The notes under the pieces are model-generated. The model worked only from the letters and a program-made list of their open reading frames with translations, was not told where the DNA came from and did not search any database. Source: Clostridiales bacterium (lineage in GTDB: Bacteria; Bacillota; Clostridia; Lachnospirales; Lachnospiraceae). Taken from it: DNA of 64,000 nucleotides. Made by a program: the position numbers and the translations under genes. Position 1 is the stretch's first letter, and every line of letters begins with the position of its first letter. Where the stretch lies: contig JAGZHZ010000012.1 of the NCBI GenBank assembly GCA_018366495.1, positions 1 to 64,000 on the forward strand, read 5' to 3'. Shown here piece by piece: positions 8,195 through 17,090 of the stretch.

Positions 8195-8259
8195 TTTGTA
8201 ATTTTTATTTTACATTTTTTTCTGAATCTGTGGAACAAAATTTTATCGGCATAGTAAAA

Positions 8260-8291
8260 AGAGCCACTTATCTGAAATGATAAATGGCTCT
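8260..8291 (-). terminator. Terminator of nucleoside hydrolase-like gene
   Basis: A 13-bp stem (8260-8272 with 8279-8291) with one G-U pair is followed on the minus strand by TTTTTACT. It lies 22 nt past the stop of the gene ending at 8313. Confidence 0.75.
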
Positions 8292-8312
8292 CAAACATTC
8301 TATACTATCTTT

Positions 8313-9758
8313 TTATTTATGAAGTTTAATTGCATCGATACGTACAATACTGTCTGTACTGTCCACGTTTTTTTCTTCGGAAATCACCAATTTTAAGGTA
8401 TGTTTTCCTGGTTCCAGTTCTCTGACAGAATATAGGCATTTACTGCCAACTCGTTTTTCTGCATAGGTATCAATAATAGAAACCTCCTGACCATCCAGCT
8501 GCACTGACAGCATACCCTGATCTGCATCTACACCGCCATAGAGATCAAATCCAACGCCTTCAAAATCCAGTGTCATATAGGCACCTGGCTTGCTGGCATA
8601 GCTTACCAGCTGATCGCTATCCCATATGCCCCAGGTCTCACCATTTGCTCCATAACGCATAATCCTGCCGTTTTTATCCTCTAGGCAAACAACTTTTTCT
8701 TCATTAGGATTATTTTTTTCTGCAGAAATCATTACCTGATTGAGCCTTGCCTCTACCTGAGTTTCGTCTGCCTTTGCTACAAGAAATGCCCGTGCTCCAG
8801 TCTTTTCATTTTTCTCAAAAGTGGTTCTTCCATCTTCTAAAACGGATACATCGCCCCGTTCCATGGACCAATAATCACCCAGTCCTTCCACAGCGTAAAG
8901 GACCGCTGAAAGATCCCAGCTCCACCGGGTTGCCAGTCCCGTATCATCTGTAAGGTACAGGTCATAGCTTAACCGTACCGGATCATCCTGTGCCATTTCG
9001 TACCTGCGTTCACCTACGTCCAGATTGATTCCTATCTCAAAGCCGCTGAACATGATTGGAACAGGACAATTAGCTACTACCTGCTGCGCTGCATCAGGAT
9101 CACAGCTGAAGTTATATTCGGCCGAATTAAAATCCTGAAAGTTTCCGCCCATACAGCTTATAAGTTTTACTTTTTGGCGAACCAATTCCACACCATCCAG
9201 ATCACTATATTCATCAGGCTGCGAATTCAAAAGTTCCGTTAGATTAGTAAGAAAGCCTACAGAAACAATTGTTACACTGCCATCCGGCTGGGCTGCCAGC
9301 ACTTCACGATACACATCTACAGCATCCCGCGCATCATTTCCATCCCGTAAGGTAGTCTGATATTTCATGGTTACTGGTTTACAATAGGTATAGCTTTCGG
9401 GTGTCACTTCAGAATCCCCCTTGTAAGTTCCCACAGGGATATCCGGGCGGCCGTAATAAATATTAATTGCCTCGGCACAGGAAACACCATAAATACAGGA
9501 ACTGTCAGCAACAACCGCCAGCAAGTTTGCCTTTCCTTCATCTGCATAAGCATGAAGCATGGCAAGTCCTCCCGCATCATCCACATCATCAGCAATATCG
9601 GTATCATAGATAATATTAGCTATCTCCTGACCTGGTTCAGGCCAGGCATACTCATACTGTACATATGGCGTTTGTTCTTGTGCTGAAACTGTTCCTGCAG
9701 TCATTCCAAATACAGCAGCCGTTCCTATTGCCATCATTACAAATTTTCTTTTTTTCAT
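8313..9758 (-). CDS. Secreted nucleoside hydrolase-like protein with C-terminal beta domain
   Basis: A 481-residue exported protein. A Sec signal peptide covers about 1-26 (MKKRKF...GTVSA). The nucleoside hydrolase fold follows, with the metal-site loop DTDIADDVDD (about 52-61), VSVGFLTNLTELL, and a NFSCDPDAAQQV segment equivalent to EFN..DP in inosine-uridine hydrolases. At the position of the usual His-Asp pair it has Trp-Asp (WSWDLS). Residues after about 370 look like a galactose-binding-type beta sandwich (YMTLDFEGVGFDLYGG..., EPGKHTLKLVIS), absent from its three paralogs in this window. Probably cleaves nucleosides or a related N- or C-riboside outside the cell. Substrate is unproven; it is the most divergent of the four copies. 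Confidence 0.75.
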   Translation of the reverse strand: MKKRKFVMMAIGTAAVFGMTAGTVSAQEQTPYVQYEYAWPEPGQEIANIIYDTDIADDVDDAGGLAMLHAYADEGKANLLAVVADSSCIYGVSCAEAINIYYGRPDIPVGTYKGDSEVTPESYTYCKPVTMKYQTTLRDGNDARDAVDVYREVLAAQPDGSVTIVSVGFLTNLTELLNSQPDEYSDLDGVELVRQKVKLISCMGGNFQDFNSAEYNFSCDPDAAQQVVANCPVPIMFSGFEIGINLDVGERRYEMAQDDPVRLSYDLYLTDDTGLATRWSWDLSAVLYAVEGLGDYWSMERGDVSVLEDGRTTFEKNEKTGARAFLVAKADETQVEARLNQVMISAEKNNPNEEKVVCLEDKNGRIMRYGANGETWGIWDSDQLVSYASKPGAYMTLDFEGVGFDLYGGVDADQGMLSVQLDGQEVSIIDTYAEKRVGSKCLYSVRELEPGKHTLKLVISEEKNVDSTDSIVRIDAIKLHK

Positions 9759-9787
9759 TCTGTTCCACCAATCCTTTCTTTTTCCAC

Positions 9788-9903
9788 CTCAATTTTTTTA
9801 AAAATGATTCCGTGGAAACTGTTCTCTGTCGTTTGCAAATAAAAAGGGGAAATGAACTTATTTTGCAGAAAACCCGCTTGCCACGGAATCATTTTTCAAT
9901 GAG
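9788..9903 (-). repeat. Large inverted repeat between two nucleoside hydrolase genes
   Basis: A perfect 16-bp inverted repeat (9800-9815 with 9881-9896) is extended by imperfect CCTCA/TGAGG outer pairs and inner TGCAAA pairing, giving a fold of about 116 nt. On minus it ends in CATTTTT and so may terminate the gene ending at 9989, or it may be a small palindromic insertion in the leader of the 8313-9758 gene. No second copy was seen. Confidence 0.5.
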
Positions 9904-9988
9904 GAAGTTTTAAAAAATACATTAAGAAAATCATGATGCAATACAAAACCTGTATCCTTTTATTGAGGTATAAAAGCTATTTTTTTAT

Positions 9989-11128
9989 CTATTCAGCTGC
10001 CGAGAAATCTGTGCTGTACAGATCAGCCACAAAATTCCAGTAAGCTTCTCCATCCACATCATAGACGATTGTACATGTTGTTGATCCCTCTGGACCTGTT
10101 CCTTCCGGCCATGCCACAGACTCGCCATATGCGTATCCCATATCGGTCACCATTGCTACATCTCTTACATCTGTCTTTGAAATCAGATCTGGACAAAGGA
10201 ATATTCCTGGAACCTGCGCATCCCATAAGCTCTGTTTGCGCTCTGGATCTTCGGCAAATTTTGGATATGCGTGCTCTTCAATCAGATTATTGTATACTGT
10301 ATCCCCTGTTTCAACGATATGTTCTACCAGATCCTTTGTCAATTTCTGATTGTAAGAAATATCATGAGGAACGATAACCTGTTTCGGGAAGTTTGCGCGC
10401 AGACAAATATCTACGGATTCAGGATCGTAATACCAGTTGCGCTCTGCGCATGGTGTATCATTTCCAGGTACGTCAATCGCACCGCCCATGTAATAAATAC
10501 CAGCTGTTTTTTCTGCGAATGTAGGATCGCTCATAATCGCCATTGCTACGTTTGTGCAGGCTCCAACAGCCATAATCGTCACTTCGCCCGGATGTTCATT
10601 TACTTCTTCTACCATAAATTCCCATGCTGGTTTTTCTTCTGGTTTCAATGAACTATATCCCCATGTTTCATCTTCCAGATCTCCTAAATTATCATAGGAA
10701 ATGGTATTGCCATAATCGAGTACTTTCTGCATGCTCTTGATTCGTTTCAATCCATTTGCTGCGATTGTGGCATCGTCATGCAGGCCCATAAATGGTATAT
10801 CTGTTCCTATGTATACTGGAACATCTTCACGTCCAACTGCCTCTAGCTGGTTTAAGATTGCTGTTGTTCCTTCTGCCACTGTCACATTGCCGCCAACAGA
10901 AGTGATTCCTGCCAGATCAATCCAGCCTGCTGCATCTGCCTGCAGTAAGATAAACAGAGCGTATGTATCATCTCCGAAATATCCCATATCCGTATCAAAA
11001 ATAACTTTGTTTGTCTCAGCGTTCGTGACAATATTATAATCGTCCAAAGCTGCAAAAGCCGTTGCAGGTGTCAATAATGTTCCCATAAGACCTGTGGCAA
11101 GCGCCATTGATAAAAGTTTCTTTTTCAT
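9989..11128 (-). CDS. Secreted nucleoside hydrolase-like protein
   Basis: A 379-residue exported protein. The ATG at 11128 is supported by AAGGAG 8-9 nt upstream; the signal peptide is about 1-27 (PATAFAA). The metal loop is DTDMGYFGDD (45-54), two residues longer than the DTDPGLDD loop of classic nucleoside hydrolases. MAVGACTNVAMAI and WYYDPESVDICL match other family positions, and Trp-Asp-Ala replaces the His-Asp pair near residue 310, as in purine-specific IAG hydrolases. It is closely similar to the protein encoded at 40902-42041. A LacI-type palindrome lies in its leader. A role in extracellular purine nucleoside cleavage is inference. Confidence 0.8.
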   Translation of the reverse strand: MKKKLLSMALATGLMGTLLTPATAFAALDDYNIVTNAETNKVIFDTDMGYFGDDTYALFILLQADAAGWIDLAGITSVGGNVTVAEGTTAILNQLEAVGREDVPVYIGTDIPFMGLHDDATIAANGLKRIKSMQKVLDYGNTISYDNLGDLEDETWGYSSLKPEEKPAWEFMVEEVNEHPGEVTIMAVGACTNVAMAIMSDPTFAEKTAGIYYMGGAIDVPGNDTPCAERNWYYDPESVDICLRANFPKQVIVPHDISYNQKLTKDLVEHIVETGDTVYNNLIEEHAYPKFAEDPERKQSLWDAQVPGIFLCPDLISKTDVRDVAMVTDMGYAYGESVAWPEGTGPEGSTTCTIVYDVDGEAYWNFVADLYSTDFSAAE

Positions 11129-11285
11129 AGAGTTTCTCCTTTCTTTTTGCTTTCTCCATGCAATATAGTATCCATGCAAAAGGTCCGGTCAAAAATGTTC
11201 ATGAATGTACTATATTGTTTTTGAGATCATGATACCCCGATTTTTAAATCGTATTTTTGTTTTTAGTTACGTCTTCATGAAAGTC

Positions 11286-11307
11286 TTTTTGAAACCGGTT
11301 TCAAAAA
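11286..11307. promoter_or_regulatory. LacI-type operator, perfect 22-bp palindrome
   Basis: TTTTTGAAACCGGTTTCAAAAA is a perfect palindrome with the core TGAAACCGGTTTCA of LacI/GalR-family operators. It lies between the predicted promoter (11419-11447, minus) and the start codon at 11128, where a repressor would act as a roadblock. Four related sites occur at 11628, 43406, 43448 and 43558. Confidence 0.75.
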
Positions 11308-11418
11308 ACAGCAACTTCTTTTACTTTTATGCAAATTAATCTGCTCATTATTCATTTTCAATATCTACATTTTTACTTCCGATTCCCTCAAAATTCTTAC
11401 ATGTTTTCTATGATTCCT

Positions 11419-11447
11419 ATACTATCATTTTATATTCTCATTGTATA
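11419..11447 (-). promoter_or_regulatory. Promoter of nucleoside hydrolase gene
   Basis: On minus, TATACA (11442-11447) and TAGTAT (11419-11424) are 17 nt apart. The same pair with the same spacing occurs at 43677-43705 before the paralogous gene, together with conserved flanks (GTCAATATACAAT and TAGTATAGGA), which supports function. Confidence 0.6.
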
Positions 11448-11627
11448 TTGACATATTTTCCGAATTTTATTTTATATTTTTGTATATTTTTAATAATATT
11501 TTATTTATACTATATTTTTCAGTCTTTTTATTTTTATAAATATAATTCCATTATTTTTCTTATTTTTATGCATTATTATTCAGAATTATTTTTATAACAC
11601 CTTAATTTTTCAATTATATTTTTATTT

Positions 11628-11641
11628 TGAAACCGTTTTCA
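11628..11641. promoter_or_regulatory. LacI-type operator, upstream site
   Basis: TGAAACCGTTTTCA differs at one base from the perfect palindrome at 11290-11303. It lies about 190 bp upstream of the promoter, so the two sites could support repressor looping. The remaining DNA between 11129 and 11756 is very AT-rich and holds no gene. Confidence 0.55.
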
Positions 11642-11756
11642 TACAATTTCAGTATTTTCATGCAATATTCTTTAAAAGAAGATATAGCGAAACACATCTT
11701 ATTACTCTGCCCTCAGATTTTTTTGATCTGTTCCATAAAATTTTTTAAATAATAAA

Positions 11757-11782
11757 TCCCATTTCTCAAAAAAGAAATGGGA
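11757..11782 (-). terminator. Terminator of secreted propeller-like gene
   Basis: A 10-bp stem (11757-11766 with 11773-11782) is followed on minus by an AT-rich T-containing run. It lies 33 nt beyond the stop at 11815. Confidence 0.65.
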
Positions 11783-11814
11783 CTTATCAGATTTTTGTTT
11801 TTTTACTTATTTTT

Positions 11815-13500
11815 TTATTTGTTTCCCGTATTTAACTGTGCAAGCGCTTCATTGATTCGGGCAATAGCCTCAGCTGCATCTGCACTATTTTTTATCATTG
11901 TTTCTTTCATCTCTGTTTCCTGTATATCTTTCAGCTTTTCTGCTTCCTCTGCGGCACGTTGTACTGCCTCCCAGGAATCATCTGTATATCCTGCTTTTTC
12001 TATTTTTTCAGTATCTGCGATTGCCTGTTCCAAAGCGGCAGATACCGTCATTCTCATATAGTTATAATTTTCATCACGTCTGTACAGATCCGCGCCTGTT
12101 TCACCATTCGATACAAGATAGTATCCCTGATCCAGAGATGTAATTCCAAATGTAGCTTTTCCCGGTATCACAGCGCCGCAGATCATAGCACTCTTTCCCG
12201 TATCACCCCATTCCTGTTCCTGACAGTCATTTCCGCAGATACATTTCAAAACGGCATGTTTTACCAAAGGATAAGAGTCTGCTATGCCGTCATCGTCGGT
12301 ATCAATTTTATAATATTCTGCTTTTTCCAAAGCCTCTTTATTATTTGCAGTATTGCTCTGCCCTACTTCCAGCTCTTCCAGAACCGGTTTTTTTTCGCCA
12401 TCAATGACATACAGTGTCTTGTCTGTCCATCCTGTCTTTGTATTCTCATAAGTATATAAAACAAGGTCTCCCGTATCTCGATCTACATCCAGGTTCTGAC
12501 ATCCATAATTTGTCGTTCCTGTCCATACATAAAGAGTATCGTACGCCTCCAGATATTCGCCGCCTTCTACATCTACATCGCTTGAAATTCCTCTCTCATA
12601 TGTGAACCGACGCAGGCATTTTCCACGGGACTCTTCTGTATGAAAATCATCTGGATCATAGACCTGAATAACGTTATAATTATTGTCATATCTGTCCTCC
12701 CATCCATAGATTCCATAAGCTACAAACAGATATGTCTTTCCACTTTCATCTCCCGGCATATGCCCGAATGCAACGCCGTCAATTCCAGAACATCCAAACT
12801 TATGTCCCAAATTTTGTTCATTTTCTGCAAACCCATCTGATTTTTCTGTATCAGTTGTATTTTCGGAGACGATCTCTTCATAGTCATTCAACGGATCACG
12901 GAAATCTTCCGTTGGTTCTTTCAGAAGGATGCCGTCAACGCCTTCCGGCATATCTTTTATATCCATTCCCGTCTCTGTTATATTATCTTCATCAAATGCA
13001 GCGATGAAAAACTTTTTTCCCGGTTCTTTATATTCCAGAGAACCATAGATTTTCCCATCGTAATATGCCAGATCTCCCAGATGCGCTCCGCCAGGTGTTC
13101 CAAAGCTGCCCTCTCCAAAACCCCCGACCGATCCTACAACTTCCCCTGTTTTCATATCTACCTTCGCAAGAGAACTTGTATAAGAAAAATACAGATACTC
13201 CATCTCGTCATCCACACAGATTCCCTGCATATGGGAGTTTCCGCCGCACAAATCAATCGTATCATAGGAATAATTGCTGACACCGTATTCCAGTACAATC
13301 TGTGACAACGATTTTCCTGCTGTCTCATTCAAAAGCTCATCTGCTTCTTCATATGTCAATACGCCGCCATTTTCATTTCCCTCTTCGGAAGCCGCCTCCG
13401 CCACAAATGGAATTCCTCCCATTATAAGTGCTGCCATACAAATCAGCGAACTCGTTGTTTTTATCATCCGTTGTCTTATCATCTTCTTTTTCTGTCTCAT
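11815..13500 (-). CDS. Secreted protein, propeller-like with C-terminal FIVAR-type helices
   Basis: A 561-residue exported protein, not assigned to a characterised family. The ATG at 13500 follows AAAGGA by 9 nt. Residues 1-38 form a signal peptide with a long charged N-region. The middle (about 75-480) has recurring beta-rich segments such as HMQGICVDDEMEYLYFSY, GAHLGDLAYYDGKIYGSLEY and YLEAYDTLYVWTG that look like propeller blades with Asp-rich, possibly calcium-binding turns (DTDDDGIADSY). The last 70 residues are helical and resemble a FIVAR module (YTDDSWEAVQRAAEEAEKL). There is no sortase motif, so it may be released or loosely attached. It follows the nucleoside hydrolase genes in the same direction but has its own terminator. 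Confidence 0.65.
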   Translation of the reverse strand: MRQKKKMIRQRMIKTTSSLICMAALIMGGIPFVAEAASEEGNENGGVLTYEEADELLNETAGKSLSQIVLEYGVSNYSYDTIDLCGGNSHMQGICVDDEMEYLYFSYTSSLAKVDMKTGEVVGSVGGFGEGSFGTPGGAHLGDLAYYDGKIYGSLEYKEPGKKFFIAAFDEDNITETGMDIKDMPEGVDGILLKEPTEDFRDPLNDYEEIVSENTTDTEKSDGFAENEQNLGHKFGCSGIDGVAFGHMPGDESGKTYLFVAYGIYGWEDRYDNNYNVIQVYDPDDFHTEESRGKCLRRFTYERGISSDVDVEGGEYLEAYDTLYVWTGTTNYGCQNLDVDRDTGDLVLYTYENTKTGWTDKTLYVIDGEKKPVLEELEVGQSNTANNKEALEKAEYYKIDTDDDGIADSYPLVKHAVLKCICGNDCQEQEWGDTGKSAMICGAVIPGKATFGITSLDQGYYLVSNGETGADLYRRDENYNYMRMTVSAALEQAIADTEKIEKAGYTDDSWEAVQRAAEEAEKLKDIQETEMKETMIKNSADAAEAIARINEALAQLNTGNK

Positions 13501-13730
13501 AATCTGTTTTCCTTTCACCAAAAAATACGGTTTAAAATACAATCTCTGTTTCCTATTTCTGATGCTGTTTCATCATAAATTTTTATAAAAATGATGTCTT
13601 TAAAATGTACGATTTTTCACATAGTTGGACTATATAAGTCCATATCAGCTGATTGATATGTGTTTTATATTACACCCATATCATAATCATTTATCTCAGA
13701 AAATACTATCCGTGTTTCGTATTATTTCGG
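13501..13730. other. Intergenic region without genes
   Basis: No coding region seen. A short palindrome at about 13624-13641 (TGGACT/AGTCCA) is visible on both strands. The region probably carries the promoter of the secreted propeller-like gene on minus, but I cannot pick a convincing one. Confidence 0.4.
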
Positions 13731-13997
13731 TTAAAAAACAGTAAAACTTTTTTCTATTTTCGGCTTTTTCTTGCCTTCCATTGAATTGATAAGTTTGCCA
13801 GCTGTCTTATTCATATAGTCATTGACTTTGTTGCTGCGGTCTCTTGCGATTGCTTTTTGCCGGTTGGTAGCTTTCTTGCCTAAATGCTGTTTATCCTTTA
13901 TGGATTGTAAACGTGCATTTTCTTTATTAAACCACTGATTTATGGATTTAAGCTTACGTCCGTCAATAACGAATGATTTTCCATCTGCTTTGCAATG
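13731..13997 (-). pseudogene. TnpB (IS200/IS605 OrfB) fragment
   Basis: Reading the minus strand from 13997 gives 88 residues without a start codon that match the middle of IS605-family TnpB proteins: GKSFVIDGRKLKSINQWFNK, then KENARLQSIKDKQHLGKKATNRQKAIARDR split by typical basic residues, then a VNDYMNKTAGKLI helix, before a stop at 13731. TnpB is the RNA-guided nuclease of these transposons; here both the N-terminal part and the catalytic RuvC region are missing, so it is dead. It fits with the many orphan IS605-like ends in the window. Confidence 0.8.
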
Positions 13998-14055
13998 CTT
14001 TTTATTCCTATCTTATCTCTATTTTATATTCTTTCCTGTATTTCTATATTTTTCC

Positions 14056-15870
14056 TTACATTCTAAATTTTTTATGCACTTCCTGTGACAGCTCTTTTCC
14101 TCGAAATATCATAATCCAGATCAGACTTAAAAAACTGACCCCAGAGCAGATAACAGACGGATAGGACCGTTTCACCACCCCCAGCAGAAGCAGCAAAAAT
14201 GGAAGCATTCCAAATACGCTGATCTGGACAAAGTAAAACAGATATTCTTCCTGTTCCAGATGACGTATTTTGGCAATGACAGGAACAGAGCACAATACTG
14301 CAATGGAGGCAAGCGGAATCACAAAATCTGCCGCCCATCCCTGATATCCTGTATAATAATCCCATAAAAATGCAATCACTGAAATGAGAATCAACTGCCA
14401 CATACTATTTTTCAGCAGATTTCTCCGCTTTTTATATCCTACCGCCACGACGAGCCATGTGCAGAAGCATCCTGACGCCACAAAGCCAGCATAGCTGACT
14501 GCTCCATCCAAAATATAATCTATCATACCGCTCACTACTGCAAGTGCAATACAAAGAAATGAAAAAATCTGAAAAATCTTTTTTCCTGTCTCTTTCTGCT
14601 CTCTTTTATAACCCGGAAACTCATTTTCTTCTTCTGCACAGGCCACTCCCTGCTGCCTTAAAATGTTAAAGAAATTTCGTTCTATATTTGTACTTGGAAT
14701 TTTTGATGTAAATCCCAAAACAAGCTGATCCTTAAAAGAACAGGTGCACAGTTGAAATCCTCCTGTACTCGTAAAGATTCCAAACCGTTCAATATAGTCT
14801 TCATATGCTTTTGGCATACGGATGACACCGATATTTGAAAACACAGCTGTGATACTCTTACCGCCGAAATTTGCGCCAATCTGAAGAAATAATGTCTTCA
14901 GCTCCAGAGGGACAATCCGCAGGAAAAAATTTTTCTCCAGTCTCACCCAGTCATTCATTCTCATTCCAACCCGCTCTTTTGTCAGCTCCTTTGTAAACTG
15001 ACTCTTTACATCAGACAGCACATCTTCAAATGTTGTCTGTTCCTGAAAATGATATCCAACCTCAATCCATCCAAAAAAATTTGTCATAGACTGAGAAGGA
15101 AAATAATTGCGCAGATTGACAGGAACCATCAAGCTGATCCACTTTCCCATTTTTTCTCTTGGCATCTCTTCATGAATCGCACACAGCATCACAGCTGTCA
15201 GGAATACAGTCAGAGATACCCCATATTTTCTTGATTTTTCCAGCGTCTCCTTCACTGAGATTACTGCCTCTGTGATATGCATTTCTTCCTGCGGCAATCG
15301 TCTTCCGGGGATTCTTGCAGCAGTCTCTTTTTTCTCTTTTAACCGTGGTATTTTTTCAGAATAATACTGTGAAAAACTATCTTCTTCCTGATCTTTTCCT
15401 GTCGCCTCTTCTTCATCTGGCAGCTCCGGAAACTGTACATTCGTATGGGCGCAGATGAGATAATTTTTTACTAATTCCTTCAAAAATTTCATTGCTCCCG
15501 TTCCATCTGTCAGCGCATGAAAAACCTCAAAATTAATTCGCTTTTTTTCATAAGACACTTGAAATAAAAGGCTCTTTTTATCTGGAATATAAATCTTACT
15601 GCACGGAGGACGGTCTTCCATTTTTACAGTCGCTGGAATCGCTCTCTGTTCCAGATAAAACCAGAATAATCCTTTTCTCAGCACCGCTTGATACAGAGGA
15701 TATTTTCTGATTGTCTGCTCAAGCGCTTCCTGTAAAAACTCTCCGTTGATATCTTCTTTCAATTTACAGTAAAATCGAAATACCCTTGTATCATTCTTTC
15801 CTGTAACAGCTGGAAATGCAAGCGCTGCATTATCTAATTTTCTCCATTGTGAATGTCCTGAGACTGACAC
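14056..15870 (-). CDS. Condensation-fold O-acyltransferase with C-terminal membrane domain (DUF6320-like)
   Basis: A 604-residue protein. The first 420 residues have the chloramphenicol-acetyltransferase/condensation fold used by alcohol acetyltransferases: WRKLDNAALAFPA at the start and the catalytic HALTDG (HxxxD, about residue 116). Residues after about 425 contain roughly six hydrophobic helices resembling DUF6320. The start is a GTG at 15870 with GGGAGG 8 nt upstream, giving a 37-nt overlap with the esterase gene and probable translational coupling. Acyl transfer to an alcohol or a membrane-linked acceptor is likely; the acceptor is unknown. The pairing with an esterase suggests reversible acylation of one substrate. 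Confidence 0.75.
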   Translation of the reverse strand: MSVSGHSQWRKLDNAALAFPAVTGKNDTRVFRFYCKLKEDINGEFLQEALEQTIRKYPLYQAVLRKGLFWFYLEQRAIPATVKMEDRPPCSKIYIPDKKSLLFQVSYEKKRINFEVFHALTDGTGAMKFLKELVKNYLICAHTNVQFPELPDEEEATGKDQEEDSFSQYYSEKIPRLKEKKETAARIPGRRLPQEEMHITEAVISVKETLEKSRKYGVSLTVFLTAVMLCAIHEEMPREKMGKWISLMVPVNLRNYFPSQSMTNFFGWIEVGYHFQEQTTFEDVLSDVKSQFTKELTKERVGMRMNDWVRLEKNFFLRIVPLELKTLFLQIGANFGGKSITAVFSNIGVIRMPKAYEDYIERFGIFTSTGGFQLCTCSFKDQLVLGFTSKIPSTNIERNFFNILRQQGVACAEEENEFPGYKREQKETGKKIFQIFSFLCIALAVVSGMIDYILDGAVSYAGFVASGCFCTWLVVAVGYKKRRNLLKNSMWQLILISVIAFLWDYYTGYQGWAADFVIPLASIAVLCSVPVIAKIRHLEQEEYLFYFVQISVFGMLPFLLLLLGVVKRSYPSVICSGVSFLSLIWIMIFRGKELSQEVHKKFRM

Positions 15871-16811
15871 GGTTCTGCCTCCCTTCTTAAAAACTGATTG
15901 ATATAGTAAAAGCTTTCCTCCACATGAAAAAATTTAATTCCAAGAGCAAAATATCCATGAAGCGCTTCTCTGATTCGATGCACTTCTGCATAATTTCCAG
16001 CTTCCTGAAGTTTTTTTCCATATGCCTCCCCCTCGTCCCTGAGAGGATCAAATTCTGCAGTCAAAATCAATGTATCCGGCATCCCTCTTAAATCCTGTTC
16101 TAAAATAGGGGCAAAATATGGATTTCTCCGATCCTCCTGCGTACTTTGATACAGATTCAGATAATCTTCCATTTTCACACTTGTCAAAAGATAACTTTCT
16201 CCATTTTCACGGACAGAGACAAACGGGGACTCCTCTGTATAACAATTATTCAGCGCCGGATAAATTAAAATCTGCCTTTTCGGAAAAAATTCTCTTGTAT
16301 TTTTTGCCATTGTGCAGACAGCTGCCGCAAGGTTTCCTCCGGCGCTGTCTCCCATGATCGTAATCTGACCCGGATCTGTATTCAGCAAAAACTTATTCGT
16401 GTACAGCGCTTTTGCAGCCTCATAGCAGTCATATAGTCCCGTTGGAAAACGGTATTCCGGAGCAAGACGATATTCCACAGACGCCACAATCTGACCTGTC
16501 GCTTTTGCCATCTGTGCACACACCCGATCATAATTCTCCACACTCTCTGTGACCCATCCTCCTCCATGAAAAAAGAGCAGTATCGGAAGCGTATGCCCCT
16601 TTCCTGTCCCTCTCTTCATCGCCTCCTCTGATGGAAAATACAGGCGAATCGGTATCTGATGATCTCCATTGTAAACCTCAGCATCCAGTTTTTTCACAAA
16701 AATTCGCATTGGGTCCAGTTTTTTTAAATCAGCCAGACGCCTCGCCCCCTCCACTTCGATATTTCCGTAGGAGAGAGCCTGCAGTACAGCCCGCATTGTC
16801 TTTGATTTCAA
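15834..16811 (-). CDS. Alpha/beta hydrolase, hormone-sensitive-lipase family esterase
   Basis: A 325-residue esterase. The oxyanion-hole motif HGGGW is at 82-86 and the nucleophile Ser at about 156 in GDSAGG. The acid is Asp in AEFDPLRDEG and the catalytic His lies in ALHGYF near residue 290. Start is a TTG at 16811 with GAGG about 9 nt upstream; an ATG at 16796 lacks a ribosome site. No signal peptide, so cytoplasmic. It is the first gene of a two-gene operon with an acyltransferase and overlaps it by 37 nt. Typical substrates are short acyl esters; the natural one is not known. Confidence 0.85.
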   Translation of the reverse strand: MKSKTMRAVLQALSYGNIEVEGARRLADLKKLDPMRIFVKKLDAEVYNGDHQIPIRLYFPSEEAMKRGTGKGHTLPILLFFHGGGWVTESVENYDRVCAQMAKATGQIVASVEYRLAPEYRFPTGLYDCYEAAKALYTNKFLLNTDPGQITIMGDSAGGNLAAAVCTMAKNTREFFPKRQILIYPALNNCYTEESPFVSVRENGESYLLTSVKMEDYLNLYQSTQEDRRNPYFAPILEQDLRGMPDTLILTAEFDPLRDEGEAYGKKLQEAGNYAEVHRIREALHGYFALGIKFFHVEESFYYINQFLRREAEPCQSQDIHNGEN

Positions 16812-16975
16812 TAATAATTCCTCGTTTCTTCTTTCATATTTTTTTGTACAAATTCTATCAGTACCGCCATCCGTCTTCCACCATATTTTCGTGACGGAAA
16901 ATTGATATTTTGAACATAGTATATCGTATTTTTTTTTATTTTACAATGAATCCCTCTTAATACTGTTCAAAAAGA

Positions 16976-17017
16976 ACACCGCAGTCACGATATGCTGCTT
17001 CTTCGTGACTGCGGTGT
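16976..17017 (-). terminator. Terminator of tat operon
   Basis: A perfect 15-bp GC-rich stem (16976-16990 with 17003-17017) is followed on minus by TCTTTTTG. It lies about 75 nt beyond the tatC stop. Confidence 0.8.
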
Positions 17018-17090
17018 CTCCGCCATAAAAATTTTATGGTTTTTCTTTTTTCTTTTTCACTATAATCTGTTTTAACCCGAAAATACCTGT

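Noticed and set aside
11129..11756. CRISPR array or short tandem repeats in AT-rich gap
   Set aside because: No regularly spaced direct repeats; the recurring motif is a palindromic LacI-type operator.
12640..13305. Several plus-strand open frames across the secreted propeller-like gene
   Set aside because: They are opposite-strand shadows of a gene with a signal peptide and a good ribosome site, and have no ribosome sites of their own.
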